Positions 56,101-63,522 of a DNA stretch of 64,000 bases are shown piece by piece (the stretch's first letter is position 1; each line of letters begins with the position of its first letter). The stretch is taken from contig JAIUOC010000001.1 in assembly GCA_020161265.1 (NCBI GenBank), forward strand, positions 372,001 to 436,000, read 5' to 3'. Both the position numbers and the translations under genes were made by a program. Below the pieces are notes generated by a model, which worked only from the letters and a program-made list of their open reading frames with translations, was not told where the DNA came from and did not search any database. This stretch comes from Chloroflexota bacterium. Its GTDB lineage: Bacteria; Chloroflexota; Chloroflexia; Chloroflexales; Herpetosiphonaceae.

Positions 56101-59100
56101 TATGGAACGAGGTTCGCAGCACAGGATGACGATCGATCAGTTGCTGAACTGCTTGACGCAACAAAGCGGCATCAAACGCAACGCGGATGCGATAGATAAA
56201 AATATCGTGATACAGCGGCGTATTTGGCTCAAGCTGGCAGTGAAAAATCACACCGGCCTGCATTCGCGCCAAAGGATAGGCATCTTCAACATCGGCAGGC
56301 AGCAACTGGCGATCAGCGGCACTGATCAGGCTAAACGGCGCAGTCAGTTCAGCTTGATCACTGCTTTGCTCAACCAAGGGAGCTAACTCAGCAAGCGTTG
56401 GGTTGGCAAACAATTGTTGTAAACTGAAGTGCAAGCCCTGTTCAGCTGCCTGCGCTCGCAGTTTGATACTCAAAATCGAATCACCACCAAGATCGAAGAA
56501 ATTATCATCAAGCCCAATCGTTGACAGACCCAAAACGGCGCTCCAAATGCTGGCAAGCTGCTGCTCCAAAATAGTGGTCGGCGCACGATAAATCGTTTCA
56601 AGCTCAGGGCGTTGCTGATTAATCGCTGGCAAGGCTGCCCGATCAAGTTTGCCATGGCTGGTCAGAGGCAAGCGTTCAAGCAAAAGCAGATGGGCGGGCA
56701 GCATATAATCGGGCAGGCGTTGACGCAAAAATCGGCGCAATGCGCTAATCGTCGGCGCTGGCTCGCTCGCCACAACATACGCCACCAAGCGTTGCTCAAG
56801 CGTTGGGGCTTGGCGCTGGGCAGTTTTAATAAATGGGCGTAATTCGTTGAGCGTTGGTTGGCTGGGCTGAGCATCGGCAATTGGCGCAGCAACTTCTAGC
56901 TCTGCTACATCAACCACGGCCTCGCAAATCGCTGGATGGGCCAAGAGCGCTGCCTGAATTTCGCCCAATTCGATCCGAAAGCCACGTATTTTGACTTGCT
57001 GATCGCTGCGACCTCGATATTCCAGCTCGCCTTGCTGATTCCAACGTGCGAGATCGCCAGTTTTATACAAGCGCTGGCCAGCATGGTTGCTCCATGGATG
57101 CGGCATAAAGCGCTCAGCAGTGAGATCAGGTCGCCGCAAATAGCCCATTGCCAAACCAGCCCCAGCGATATACAACTCGCCATAAACCCCAGTTGGCACA
57201 GGCTGTAAATTGGCATCAAGCACCACGGCCTGTAAATCGGCCAAGGGCTGACCAATAACGCTCGAATAGTTCGCAAGATCGGCCAAACTTAGCGGGCGAT
57301 AGGTCACATGCACCGTGGTTTCGGTGATGCCATACATATTGACCAAGCACGGTGTACTATCACCATGGCGCTCAAACCAAGGCCGGAGTGTGGCAACATC
57401 CAAAGCCTCGCCACCAAAAATCACCCAGCGCAAGGCTAAATTGGCCTGACGTTGCAGATCAACCTGAATCAACTGACGAAACGCTGAGGGCGTTTGGTTG
57501 AGCACCGTTACCCGTTCGCGTTGCAACAGCGCATAAAAATCTTCGGGATTGCGACTGAGCACTTGCGGTACAACCACCAAACGCCCGCCATACAACAATG
57601 CTCCCCAAATTTCCCAGACCGAAAAATCAAAAGCATACGAGTGGAAGAGCGTCCACACATCATTGGCATTGAAATTGAAATGCTGCTGACTGCTGCGAAA
57701 CAAGCGCGTCACATTGGCATGGCTCAACAGGCTACCCTTGGGCTGGCCAGTCGAGCCAGAGGTATAGATTACATAGGCCAATTGCGCCGGATCAAGTGCT
57801 ATTTCAAGGTTGGTTGTTGGTTGATCGTGCCAAGTTTGCTGCTTGAGATCGATCAGCGTGCCGCTAAATTCGGCCAGCCCAGCATCGGCCAATAATAATG
57901 TCACCTCAGCATCGGCCAACATAAATTGCACCCGCTCAGCCGGATACATCGGGTCGATCGGTAGGTAGGCCGCCCCGGTTTTGAGCACCGCTAGAATACT
58001 CACCACGACCAACGCCGAGCGTTCGAGATACAAGCCAACTAGGCTGCCTGCGCCAATGCCGTGATCGTGCAAATAGTGCGCCAATTGGTTGGCTTGTTGA
58101 TTAAGCTGCTGATAGGTCCAATGCTGCTGGCCGTCGGTCAGGGCAATTGTGTCAGGTGTTTTGGCAACTTGCGCTTCAAACCATTGGCTTAAGCATCCGG
58201 TTTCAAAGGCTTGCAAAGGCGCTAAGGCTGGCGTGCTCAGGCTCAATTCACCCACAAGTTGCGGCTTGCTCACCAAAAATTCCAGCGTTTGCCTGAGATG
58301 CTGGTTCCATTGCGTAATCGTGGCCGCAGCAAATAAGCCTTGATCGTAATCGATTCGCAGGCCTAAGCCATGTTCTAGTGGCGCAAAGGTAATGGTTATG
58401 TCAAATTGCAAGTCGTTGGGCGCTAACTCAATGATCTGAGCTTGGTAATCAGCAAAATGCATGCTGGTTTGCTCGCGGCCCAGCGCCAAGCCCCCAAGCT
58501 CCAAGGCCTGCCCCAGCGGGCTTTGTTGTAACACCACCATCACCCGAATCGGCGGATTGTGGCGGTCGTACTGCAACGAACGCAAAACCAAATCAAACGG
58601 ATACGCTTGATGCTCAAAGGCCGCCAAGACTTGGTTTTGGGTATAGGCCAACAGTTCAGTATTCGCGAGATTCGGCTGATACTGCCAATTAATCAGCACC
58701 GGATTAACGTAGTAGCCAACGCCAGAGCGCGAAGCAGCATTGCGCCCCAAGGTTGGGGTGGCCAAAACAAGCTGCCGTTGCTGGCTATAACGGTTTAGCA
58801 GCAGCGCTACCCCAGCCAAAAGTGTGCTAAGCAAGGTTTGAGGTTGTTCATTTATTCTGTTCAGCAGATTATTTTCAATCAAATAATGATAGCTTGCAGC
58901 CTGGCTGGGCTGAGCATGGCGTGGGTAATCGCTGGGCAAGTCAAGCGTTGGCAAGCCCTCAGCAGTTTGCTGTTGCCAAAACCGCTGGGCGGCTTGGCCG
59001 GCGGGGCTGGCTAGACAAGCCTGTTGCCAAGCGACATGCTCACGATAATCAGCAGCAGGCGGCAATTGCCAAGCCCGTTGGGCAACCAAGGCCTGATACA

Positions 59101-61585
59101 GCTGTTGCGCTTCGTGGAGCAACACCGCCAACGATTGCAAATCGACAACCGTATGTTGCGCCAGCAACAGCAACACCTGACCTGCGGGGTGCGCAATCAA
59201 TTGAACTTGTACCAAATGATCGTTGGCTAAATCAAAGGGTTGCTTGGCTTGGGCTTGGAGATAATCGTGGAGTTGGGTGGCATCCCATGCGCTAGCGTCA
59301 ACCAGCCGTACCAGCGACTCAACCGTGGAATGCACCACTCGTTGTACGGCTCCGTCAACCTCGACAAAATTGGTGCGCAGCGCCGCGTGACGCTCGGCCA
59401 AGCTTGCCCATGTTGCGGCGAAGTGCGCTGGATCAAGCGGCTGCTCAAAACGCCAAGCCCGCGCAATTGTATAGGCCGTGCTATTGGGATGCAGCCGATC
59501 GAGCGCCCACAAGGCTTGCTCACCAAACGAAACCGCGCTTGGCGCGATTGTTGGAACAACCAAGGTTTGTTCGTGCAATTGCTGGGCTAGCGCATCGGCA
59601 AGCTCCAACAGCGATTGTTGGCCCAACAGTTGCCCAAAACCGACGACTAGCCCAAGATCCTGCTCTAGCTGATATTGCAGGTCGATTGCTGCTAGCGAAT
59701 CAAGCCCAAGCTGCTGGATCGGCAACGTTACGTCAACTTCAAAACCAAGCTGGCGGCTGAATTGGTGCTGCAAATAGCTGGCGATGGCTGCTGGTTGCTC
59801 AGCGGTTGGCAATCCCTTGATCTGCTGTGGATCGAGCGAATCGTGATCGACGCTGGCAACAATCGTTTGGGCAATCGGGGTTAATTCGCCGCCGAGGAAT
59901 AATTCGCGGCAACGATAGCGCTGAAGTTTGCCGCTCGACGTTCGTGGCAATTGGCCAGGCCGCAACAACACAATCGCATAGGCTTGCAAGCCATGAGTTT
60001 GGGCTAAGCTTTGGCGAATGGCGGCGATAATTGGAGCAGGATCATGCTGACGCTGTTCACGCCGCAACTCCTGCATTAGCACCAATTGCTCAACGCCAGC
60101 GACATCGAGGCTGAACGCGGCACAGGCTTGGGGTTGTAAGGCAGGGTGCGCCTGCTCAACACTCAATTCTAAATCATGGGCATAATGATTTTGCCCGCGA
60201 ATGATGATCAGATCGTTCAAGCGACCGTTGATATACAGCTCGCCATTGCGCAAAAAGCCCAAATCGCCAGTACGCAAAAAGTGCTCGTGGCGCTCACGTG
60301 GTTGGGCGGCAAAGGTTGCCTTGCTCAATTCAGCATTCGCCCAATAGCCGTGGGCGACGCTTGTCCCACGCAGCCAAATTTCGCCAACCGCAGCTTCAGG
60401 CAAAACCTCTAGACTCGTAGGATCAACAATTAACAACTCATGCTCGTCGATTACCGTGCCACAACTGATTAAATCTGGCTCAGGCTGAGCCAAACGGGGC
60501 AAATGTGCGCCGCTGACCATCAAGGTTGCTTCGGCCATGCCATAGGTTGGGTAAAATGCCGCTGGATCAAAACCAACCTCAGCAAAGGTTTCAGCAAATT
60601 GACGCAAAACGTTTGGCCGAATTGGCTCAGCACCATTGAAAGCCACCCGCCACGAACGCAAATCGAGCGTAGCCCGTTGGGTTGGGGTGATTTTGCGCAC
60701 ACACAACTCATAGGCGAAGTTGGGGCCGCCGCTGGTTGTGGCACGATAATCACTGATCGCCTGCAACCAACGCCATGGTTGCTGCAAAAAGGCTACAGGT
60801 GACATCAAAACCACTGGAAACCGGCTATACAACGGCTGCAAAATTCCGCCAATCAGCCCCATGTCATGGTAAGGTGGCAGCCAAATCACCCCTTGACTGG
60901 TCGCATCGTGGCCAAACCGTTGCTGAATCTGCGCCAAATTGGCCAGCAAATTACCATGGCTGACCATCACGCCTTTGGGTTGGCCAGTTGAGCCAGAGGT
61001 ATATTGCAAAAAAGCCAGGCTATGCGGATCAAGTTGTGGCACTTCCCAAGCCTCAGCATCAACTTCTTCATCGCAGGTTAGCCATTGGAGTGCTTGCAAT
61101 TGCGGCGCGACAGCCAGCAACCGCTCAATTTGGCTCACAAACTGCCGATCCACCAGCGCAAAGCGCGGTGTAGCGTTGGCGACAACTGCTAACAAACGCG
61201 GCAAATGGCGCTCAAGCTGTTGCAATTTTGGCGGATACAACGGTACAGCAATCGCCCCCGCATACAAACAGCCTAAAAAACTCACAATATAGTCAAGGCC
61301 AGGTTCATTGAGTAATAAAACCCGTTCGCCCTGCGCATTCAGTGCTTGCAAACGAACCGCCACCTGCCGCGCCCGCCGATCGATCTCGGCATAGCTTAAA
61401 TCTTCGGGTGCAAATTGGCCATTTAAAAACCGATACGCCTGCTGTTCAGGCGCTTCCAATGCGTTCAAACGCAGCACATCCACCAGCGTTGTAGCCGGAG
61501 GGAGATTCGCATGCTCTAACACAGACACTTTCGCTTTCTGAAATCTATCATTCTGGAAGCATAGGGGAGGCTTCCTAAAATACAC
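53111..61585 (-). CDS. Starter NRPS of line A: FAAL-ACP-C-A(Thr)-T-C*-A(Gly)-T
   Basis: A 2824-residue synthetase. Residues 25-600 are a fatty-acyl-AMP ligase (QYTSGSTGQPKG near 193, WLPPYHDMGLIGG). An ACP follows (GLDSL near 624). The first C domain has QHTVVDL near 809 instead of HHxxxDG; the second, catalytic His is kept. The first A domain (near 1273) reads DFWNIGMVH plus Lys, the Thr code. T has LGGDSI near 1698. The second C domain reads HDTIFDG near 1902 (55859-55879), with the catalytic His replaced by Asp. The second A domain (near 2371) reads DILQLGLIW plus Lys, the Gly code, and T has GGHSL near 2748. The start is uncertain: GTG 61585 gives the longest form, but GTG codons at 61528 and 61522 would give a FAAL start of more usual length. 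Confidence 0.95.
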   Translation of the reverse strand: MYFRKPPLCFQNDRFQKAKVSVLEHANLPPATTLVDVLRLNALEAPEQQAYRFLNGQFAPEDLSYAEIDRRARQVAVRLQALNAQGERVLLLNEPGLDYIVSFLGCLYAGAIAVPLYPPKLQQLERHLPRLLAVVANATPRFALVDRQFVSQIERLLAVAPQLQALQWLTCDEEVDAEAWEVPQLDPHSLAFLQYTSGSTGQPKGVMVSHGNLLANLAQIQQRFGHDATSQGVIWLPPYHDMGLIGGILQPLYSRFPVVLMSPVAFLQQPWRWLQAISDYRATTSGGPNFAYELCVRKITPTQRATLDLRSWRVAFNGAEPIRPNVLRQFAETFAEVGFDPAAFYPTYGMAEATLMVSGAHLPRLAQPEPDLISCGTVIDEHELLIVDPTSLEVLPEAAVGEIWLRGTSVAHGYWANAELSKATFAAQPRERHEHFLRTGDLGFLRNGELYINGRLNDLIIIRGQNHYAHDLELSVEQAHPALQPQACAAFSLDVAGVEQLVLMQELRREQRQHDPAPIIAAIRQSLAQTHGLQAYAIVLLRPGQLPRTSSGKLQRYRCRELFLGGELTPIAQTIVASVDHDSLDPQQIKGLPTAEQPAAIASYLQHQFSRQLGFEVDVTLPIQQLGLDSLAAIDLQYQLEQDLGLVVGFGQLLGQQSLLELADALAQQLHEQTLVVPTIAPSAVSFGEQALWALDRLHPNSTAYTIARAWRFEQPLDPAHFAATWASLAERHAALRTNFVEVDGAVQRVVHSTVESLVRLVDASAWDATQLHDYLQAQAKQPFDLANDHLVQVQLIAHPAGQVLLLLAQHTVVDLQSLAVLLHEAQQLYQALVAQRAWQLPPAADYREHVAWQQACLASPAGQAAQRFWQQQTAEGLPTLDLPSDYPRHAQPSQAASYHYLIENNLLNRINEQPQTLLSTLLAGVALLLNRYSQQRQLVLATPTLGRNAASRSGVGYYVNPVLINWQYQPNLANTELLAYTQNQVLAAFEHQAYPFDLVLRSLQYDRHNPPIRVMVVLQQSPLGQALELGGLALGREQTSMHFADYQAQIIELAPNDLQFDITITFAPLEHGLGLRIDYDQGLFAAATITQWNQHLRQTLEFLVSKPQLVGELSLSTPALAPLQAFETGCLSQWFEAQVAKTPDTIALTDGQQHWTYQQLNQQANQLAHYLHDHGIGAGSLVGLYLERSALVVVSILAVLKTGAAYLPIDPMYPAERVQFMLADAEVTLLLADAGLAEFSGTLIDLKQQTWHDQPTTNLEIALDPAQLAYVIYTSGSTGQPKGSLLSHANVTRLFRSSQQHFNFNANDVWTLFHSYAFDFSVWEIWGALLYGGRLVVVPQVLSRNPEDFYALLQRERVTVLNQTPSAFRQLIQVDLQRQANLALRWVIFGGEALDVATLRPWFERHGDSTPCLVNMYGITETTVHVTYRPLSLADLANYSSVIGQPLADLQAVVLDANLQPVPTGVYGELYIAGAGLAMGYLRRPDLTAERFMPHPWSNHAGQRLYKTGDLARWNQQGELEYRGRSDQQVKIRGFRIELGEIQAALLAHPAICEAVVDVAELEVAAPIADAQPSQPTLNELRPFIKTAQRQAPTLEQRLVAYVVASEPAPTISALRRFLRQRLPDYMLPAHLLLLERLPLTSHGKLDRAALPAINQQRPELETIYRAPTTILEQQLASIWSAVLGLSTIGLDDNFFDLGGDSILSIKLRAQAAEQGLHFSLQQLFANPTLAELAPLVEQSSDQAELTAPFSLISAADRQLLPADVEDAYPLARMQAGVIFHCQLEPNTPLYHDIFIYRIRVAFDAALLRQAVQQLIDRHPVLRTSFHMHGFSQPLQLVQRHVAAPLTIEDWRDLDEAAYQTRQAAWIEQEKQRHFNWQTAPLIRFIVQRASDDSCDLVLSFHDTIFDGWSTASLLTELMLRYDGLLNQQPLDPTPPLVQYRDFVAQEQRVLADPQAQAFWRGALADASDTPLPRWPRPAATSAVPDVAVLDVAVLDVPVSAQLSQQLHELARQAHVPVKHVLLAAHMKVISLVTGQREVISGLETNGRLERHDGEKTIGVHLNMLPFRQHLAPMSWLSLIQQVFAAELALMPYRQMPLAELQRERRGLPWFETVFNYTHFHVFEQLQQLKQLEVIGGRGFGQTHFSLLAELNLNTFTGQLQIDLVGNLHELTPEQLTLIGNCYAQVLAAMVAEPNAGHHLHHHLTVADLAQLQAWNATDQPLAYASLVTAFEQQVRQNPHALAVVAADQALSYAELNQQANQLAHNLRQRGIGAEMLVAVCVERTSDLLVSLLAVLKTGAGYLSLDPSYPEARLNWMLADSQAALLLTQPQFTALFADIQIPVCYTDEQYTSTANLASAIEPSQRAYVLYTSGSTGQPKGVAISHAALSNFLQSMQTQPSLQPTDRLLAVTTVAFDIAGLELYLPLWVGATVVLAPANSAADGLALAELLQSHQITVLQATPSTWRILLATGWHAPTEFKALVGGEALPSDLAEQLLSAGVTLWNLYGPTETTIWSTAAALSQTSVHAGRPIANTEIYILDQALQPVPLGTPGDVYIGGLGLARGYHQRPDLTAERFIPHPWSQQTGARLYQVGDRGRYLPDGSLELLGRSDQQIKLRGHRIELGEIESALRALPSIQQAAVAVWNEQLVAYLVADRHFEPDEVQQQLSQQLPVYMLPRSYQRLDALPLTANGKLDRRSLPAPDQALVPATHGYIAPTTVLQTELCAIWAQVFGLAQVGIHDDFFALGGHSLLATQLIIQIRQRFFVDLPLVQLFNAATVASLATLIEQLQADQGQTAELAALLDELDQLSDDEARARLLADF
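55593..55637. repeat. 15-bp in-frame tandem repeat inside an NRPS C domain
   Basis: ACATCAAGCACAGCC occurs at 55593-55607 and again without change at 55608-55622, with a third degenerate copy to 55637. On the coding strand it gives a DVAVL-type repeat in the linker after DTPLPRWPRP of the second C domain. The length may vary between strains. Confidence 0.85.
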
Positions 61586-61664
61586 ACCTCGTCCAAGCGA
61601 GCATTCTAAACAGGTTTGAGGCCTAATGCAGTCGCAAATAAAACAATATTCTTGTCATATATCA

Positions 61665-61679
61665 CACCAATATTTGGTG
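61665..61679. promoter_or_regulatory. Short palindrome between line A and mbtH
   Basis: CACCAATATTTGGTG has perfect 6-bp arms around TAT. It lies in the 169-nt divergent gap between the FAAL-NRPS gene and the MbtH gene, about 80-90 nt from each, where a shared operator would be expected. No known regulator is matched. Confidence 0.35.
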
Positions 61680-61701
61680 CTTAATCAGACAACATTATTT
61701 C

Positions 61702-61720
61702 TTAGGGTTTTCTATACTTA
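61702..61720 (+). promoter_or_regulatory. Candidate -10 region with weak iron-box resemblance for mbtH operon
   Basis: TATACT at 61713-61718 is a good -10 sequence 37 nt before the MbtH start; no good -35 is seen. The 19 nt at 61702-61720 match the DtxR/IdeR iron-box consensus, recalled from memory, at about 12 positions including the leading TTAGG. That is below what I would trust, but the position over a -10 in front of iron-uptake genes makes it worth recording. Confidence 0.3.
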
Positions 61721-61754
61721 GTGATTGTGATCCATTTCCAAGGGGGTATGCCAC

Positions 61755-61970
61755 GTGCAAACAACAGATGACGATACAACAACCTATAACGTTGTGATCA
61801 ATCACGAAGAACAATACTCTATCTGGCCTGCCGAACGCGAAAATCCGCTGGGCTGGAGTAATGTTGGAGTGAGCGGCAATAAACAAACCTGTTTAGATCA
61901 CATTAAAACAGTTTGGACTGATATGCGGCCATTAAGTTTACGCCAAGCGCTAGCCAATCAATCGGCCTAG
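61755..61970 (+). CDS. mbtH: MbtH-like NRPS accessory protein
   Basis: A 71-residue protein with the family signature: [14 protein letters not shown], then [14 protein letters not shown] and SLR near the end. MbtH-like proteins bind the N-terminal part of NRPS adenylation domains and are often needed for their folding or activity. It starts with GTG at 61755, with AGGGGG at 61741-61746 at proper spacing; the ATG at 61748 is out of frame and closes after seven codons. It is divergent from line A and is the only MbtH in the window, so it may serve the A domains of both lines. Confidence 0.96.
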   Translation: MQTTDDDTTTYNVVINHEEQYSIWPAERENPLGWSNVGVSGNKQTCLDHIKTVWTDMRPLSLRQALANQSA

Positions 61971-61992
61971 CCCTGATTTAACTTAATGTTTT

Positions 61993-62037
61993 GGCAATAC
62001 GTGTAGCATCATCCCCCAGCATGCTACACGTATTGCC
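61993..62037 (+). terminator. Perfect 17-bp hairpin between mbtH and the binding-protein gene
   Basis: GGCAATACGTGTAGCAT (61993-62009) and ATGCTACACGTATTGCC (62021-62037) are exactly complementary around an 11-nt loop with five C. No U run follows, so it is not a standard intrinsic terminator. It could be an mRNA-end or attenuator hairpin, or a large operator. TATAAA at 62045-62050 lies just after it. Confidence 0.55.
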
Positions 62038-62066
62038 GTTGTAGTATAAATTTTGCGAGGAAACCA

Positions 62067-63374
62067 ATGTTTAAGCAGCGAATGATCGCCTTATTTGTGG
62101 TAGCAGGCTTGATTAGCGCCTGTGGCACTCAAACTACACCAACCACAAATCCAACTAGCCCTGCTGCGCCTGTTAGTAGCACACCAACCGTTGTGGCCGA
62201 AGCGAGTGCATTGCCAGCAGCGACAACCCCAGCGACCAACGCACCTGATACAAGTATGTGTGTTAGCAATTACGATAGCGCAACCGATTACTTTAGCGCC
62301 AAAACTAGCCCAAGCTATGCCAAAGAGTGGACGGTTGAGTATGCCAAGCATTACAAAGTTGTCACGGTTGATCTCGATACTGACCCAGTTAAAACCGATT
62401 TTGATCGCTATATCTTGGTGCAGTGTGGTACACCAGCGCCCGTACTTGAAGGCGATTTAGCCAACGCCATGGTCGTAACCATCCCAATTACCCGAGTGTG
62501 GGAAGGTGGTAGCAGCACCTTTGCCGCTATGGATGCCTTGGGTGTGGTCGATAGCTTGAGCGGTGTGGTTGGCTCAATGACTGGGAGTGCCAACGAGTAT
62601 CTGCCTTCGATTGCAGCCCAAGTTGCCAAAGCTAGTGTGATCAAAGAAGCCAGCTATGGTGAAGATCTTGAATTAATCGCTGCTGGCAAGCCCGATATCT
62701 ACCTCAACACCAATGGCCGCGAATGGATGACCAACGCTCGCCAAGTAGGTATTCCAGCACTACACTACTCACCATTCTCCGAATCGCCGCTTGGCTCGGC
62801 TGAGCAAATCAAATTCTTAGCGTTGTTCTACAACCTCGAAGCCAAAGCTGATGCGATTTTTACGCCGATCGAGCGTGAATATTTAGCATTACGCGAAAAA
62901 GCTCAAGCAGCAACCAACAAACCAAGAGTGCTCATTGGTAACGTGACCCAAGATGGTCGCTTTGGCACACGCAACCTTGATCGGTTAGAATCAGTGTTGA
63001 TGCGTGACGCAGGCGGCGAATTAGTGTTGACTGATACCGAATTGAATCTTGGCGGCGGTAGCACTGGCTTTAGCAGCAGTATCGATCTCGAAAAAGCAAT
63101 TGAAATTGGAGCAAATGCTGATTTCTGGTTCAACTTGGTTTATGTTCCCAGCGACAATACTGCCAGCGAATTTATTGCCACGAATCCATTAAACGCCAGC
63201 TTTAGCGCCTTACAAAAGGGTAATAGTTTCCATCGTTTTGGTCGTGCCGAGGATTACTTTAGCAATGGTGCGGTCTATGTTGATCAACTGCTTGCTGATG
63301 CAGTCAGTATATTGCACCCTGAGCTTTTACTCGATCACGAATTAGTCTTTCTCAAACGGATTCTTGGCGAGTAA
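62067..63374 (+). CDS. Siderophore/iron ABC transporter substrate-binding lipoprotein
   Basis: A 435-residue lipoprotein. Residues 1-19 are a signal peptide ending in the lipobox LISAC, with Cys19 as the lipidated residue, followed by a Thr/Pro/Ala-rich tether to about 60. The rest has the FecB/BtuF-type periplasmic-binding layout: TVEYAKHYKVVTVD near the start, ITRVWEGGSSTFAAMDALGV in the middle, GKPDIYLN and a long helix, then a second lobe with PRVLIGNV. The next gene is a FecCD-type permease, so uptake of a ferric siderophore or similar chelate is likely; vitamin B12 or heme remain possible. The ATG at 62067 has GCGAGG at 62055-62060. Being next to mbtH, it may recover a product of this region. 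Confidence 0.9.
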   Translation: MFKQRMIALFVVAGLISACGTQTTPTTNPTSPAAPVSSTPTVVAEASALPAATTPATNAPDTSMCVSNYDSATDYFSAKTSPSYAKEWTVEYAKHYKVVTVDLDTDPVKTDFDRYILVQCGTPAPVLEGDLANAMVVTIPITRVWEGGSSTFAAMDALGVVDSLSGVVGSMTGSANEYLPSIAAQVAKASVIKEASYGEDLELIAAGKPDIYLNTNGREWMTNARQVGIPALHYSPFSESPLGSAEQIKFLALFYNLEAKADAIFTPIEREYLALREKAQAATNKPRVLIGNVTQDGRFGTRNLDRLESVLMRDAGGELVLTDTELNLGGGSTGFSSSIDLEKAIEIGANADFWFNLVYVPSDNTASEFIATNPLNASFSALQKGNSFHRFGRAEDYFSNGAVYVDQLLADAVSILHPELLLDHELVFLKRILGE

Positions 63375-63399
63375 CGTATGTGTTCATTCTTCCCGCCGA

Positions 63400-63474
63400 G
63401 CGAGGAGAAAACTCGCCATGATGAACCGAAGGGACTCCCTCTCGCTCGCCGCAGTGGGCGAGAGGTTAGGGTGA
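63400..63474. repeat. Intergenic repeat-like element with inverted repeats
   Basis: The 148-nt gap between the binding protein and the permease contains GCGAG/CTCGC (63400-63404 and 63412-63416) and CTCTCGC/GCGAGAG (63439-63445 and 63458-63464), followed by GTTAGGGTGAG. The second part resembles the CCCTCTCGCC...GGCGAGAGGGTTAGGGTGAG elements scattered between genes in many bacterial genomes. It is probably a dispersed REP-like repeat. No open reading frame is present in it. Confidence 0.5.
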
Positions 63475-63522
63475 GAGCATGAATTTCGAAATAGAGCTAG
63501 ATTCAAGCGAAAGTTCCAAGCA

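Noticed and set aside
17000..58000. Similarity of the two Thr A domains (about 18600-19600 and 57000-57900) as a recent duplication
   Set aside because: They share the code and many motifs, but flanking residues differ throughout, as expected for ordinary homologous A domains of the same specificity.
61748..61750. ATG as the MbtH start
   Set aside because: It is out of frame with the MbtH protein and meets a stop after seven codons; the GTG at 61755 has a good ribosome-binding site.
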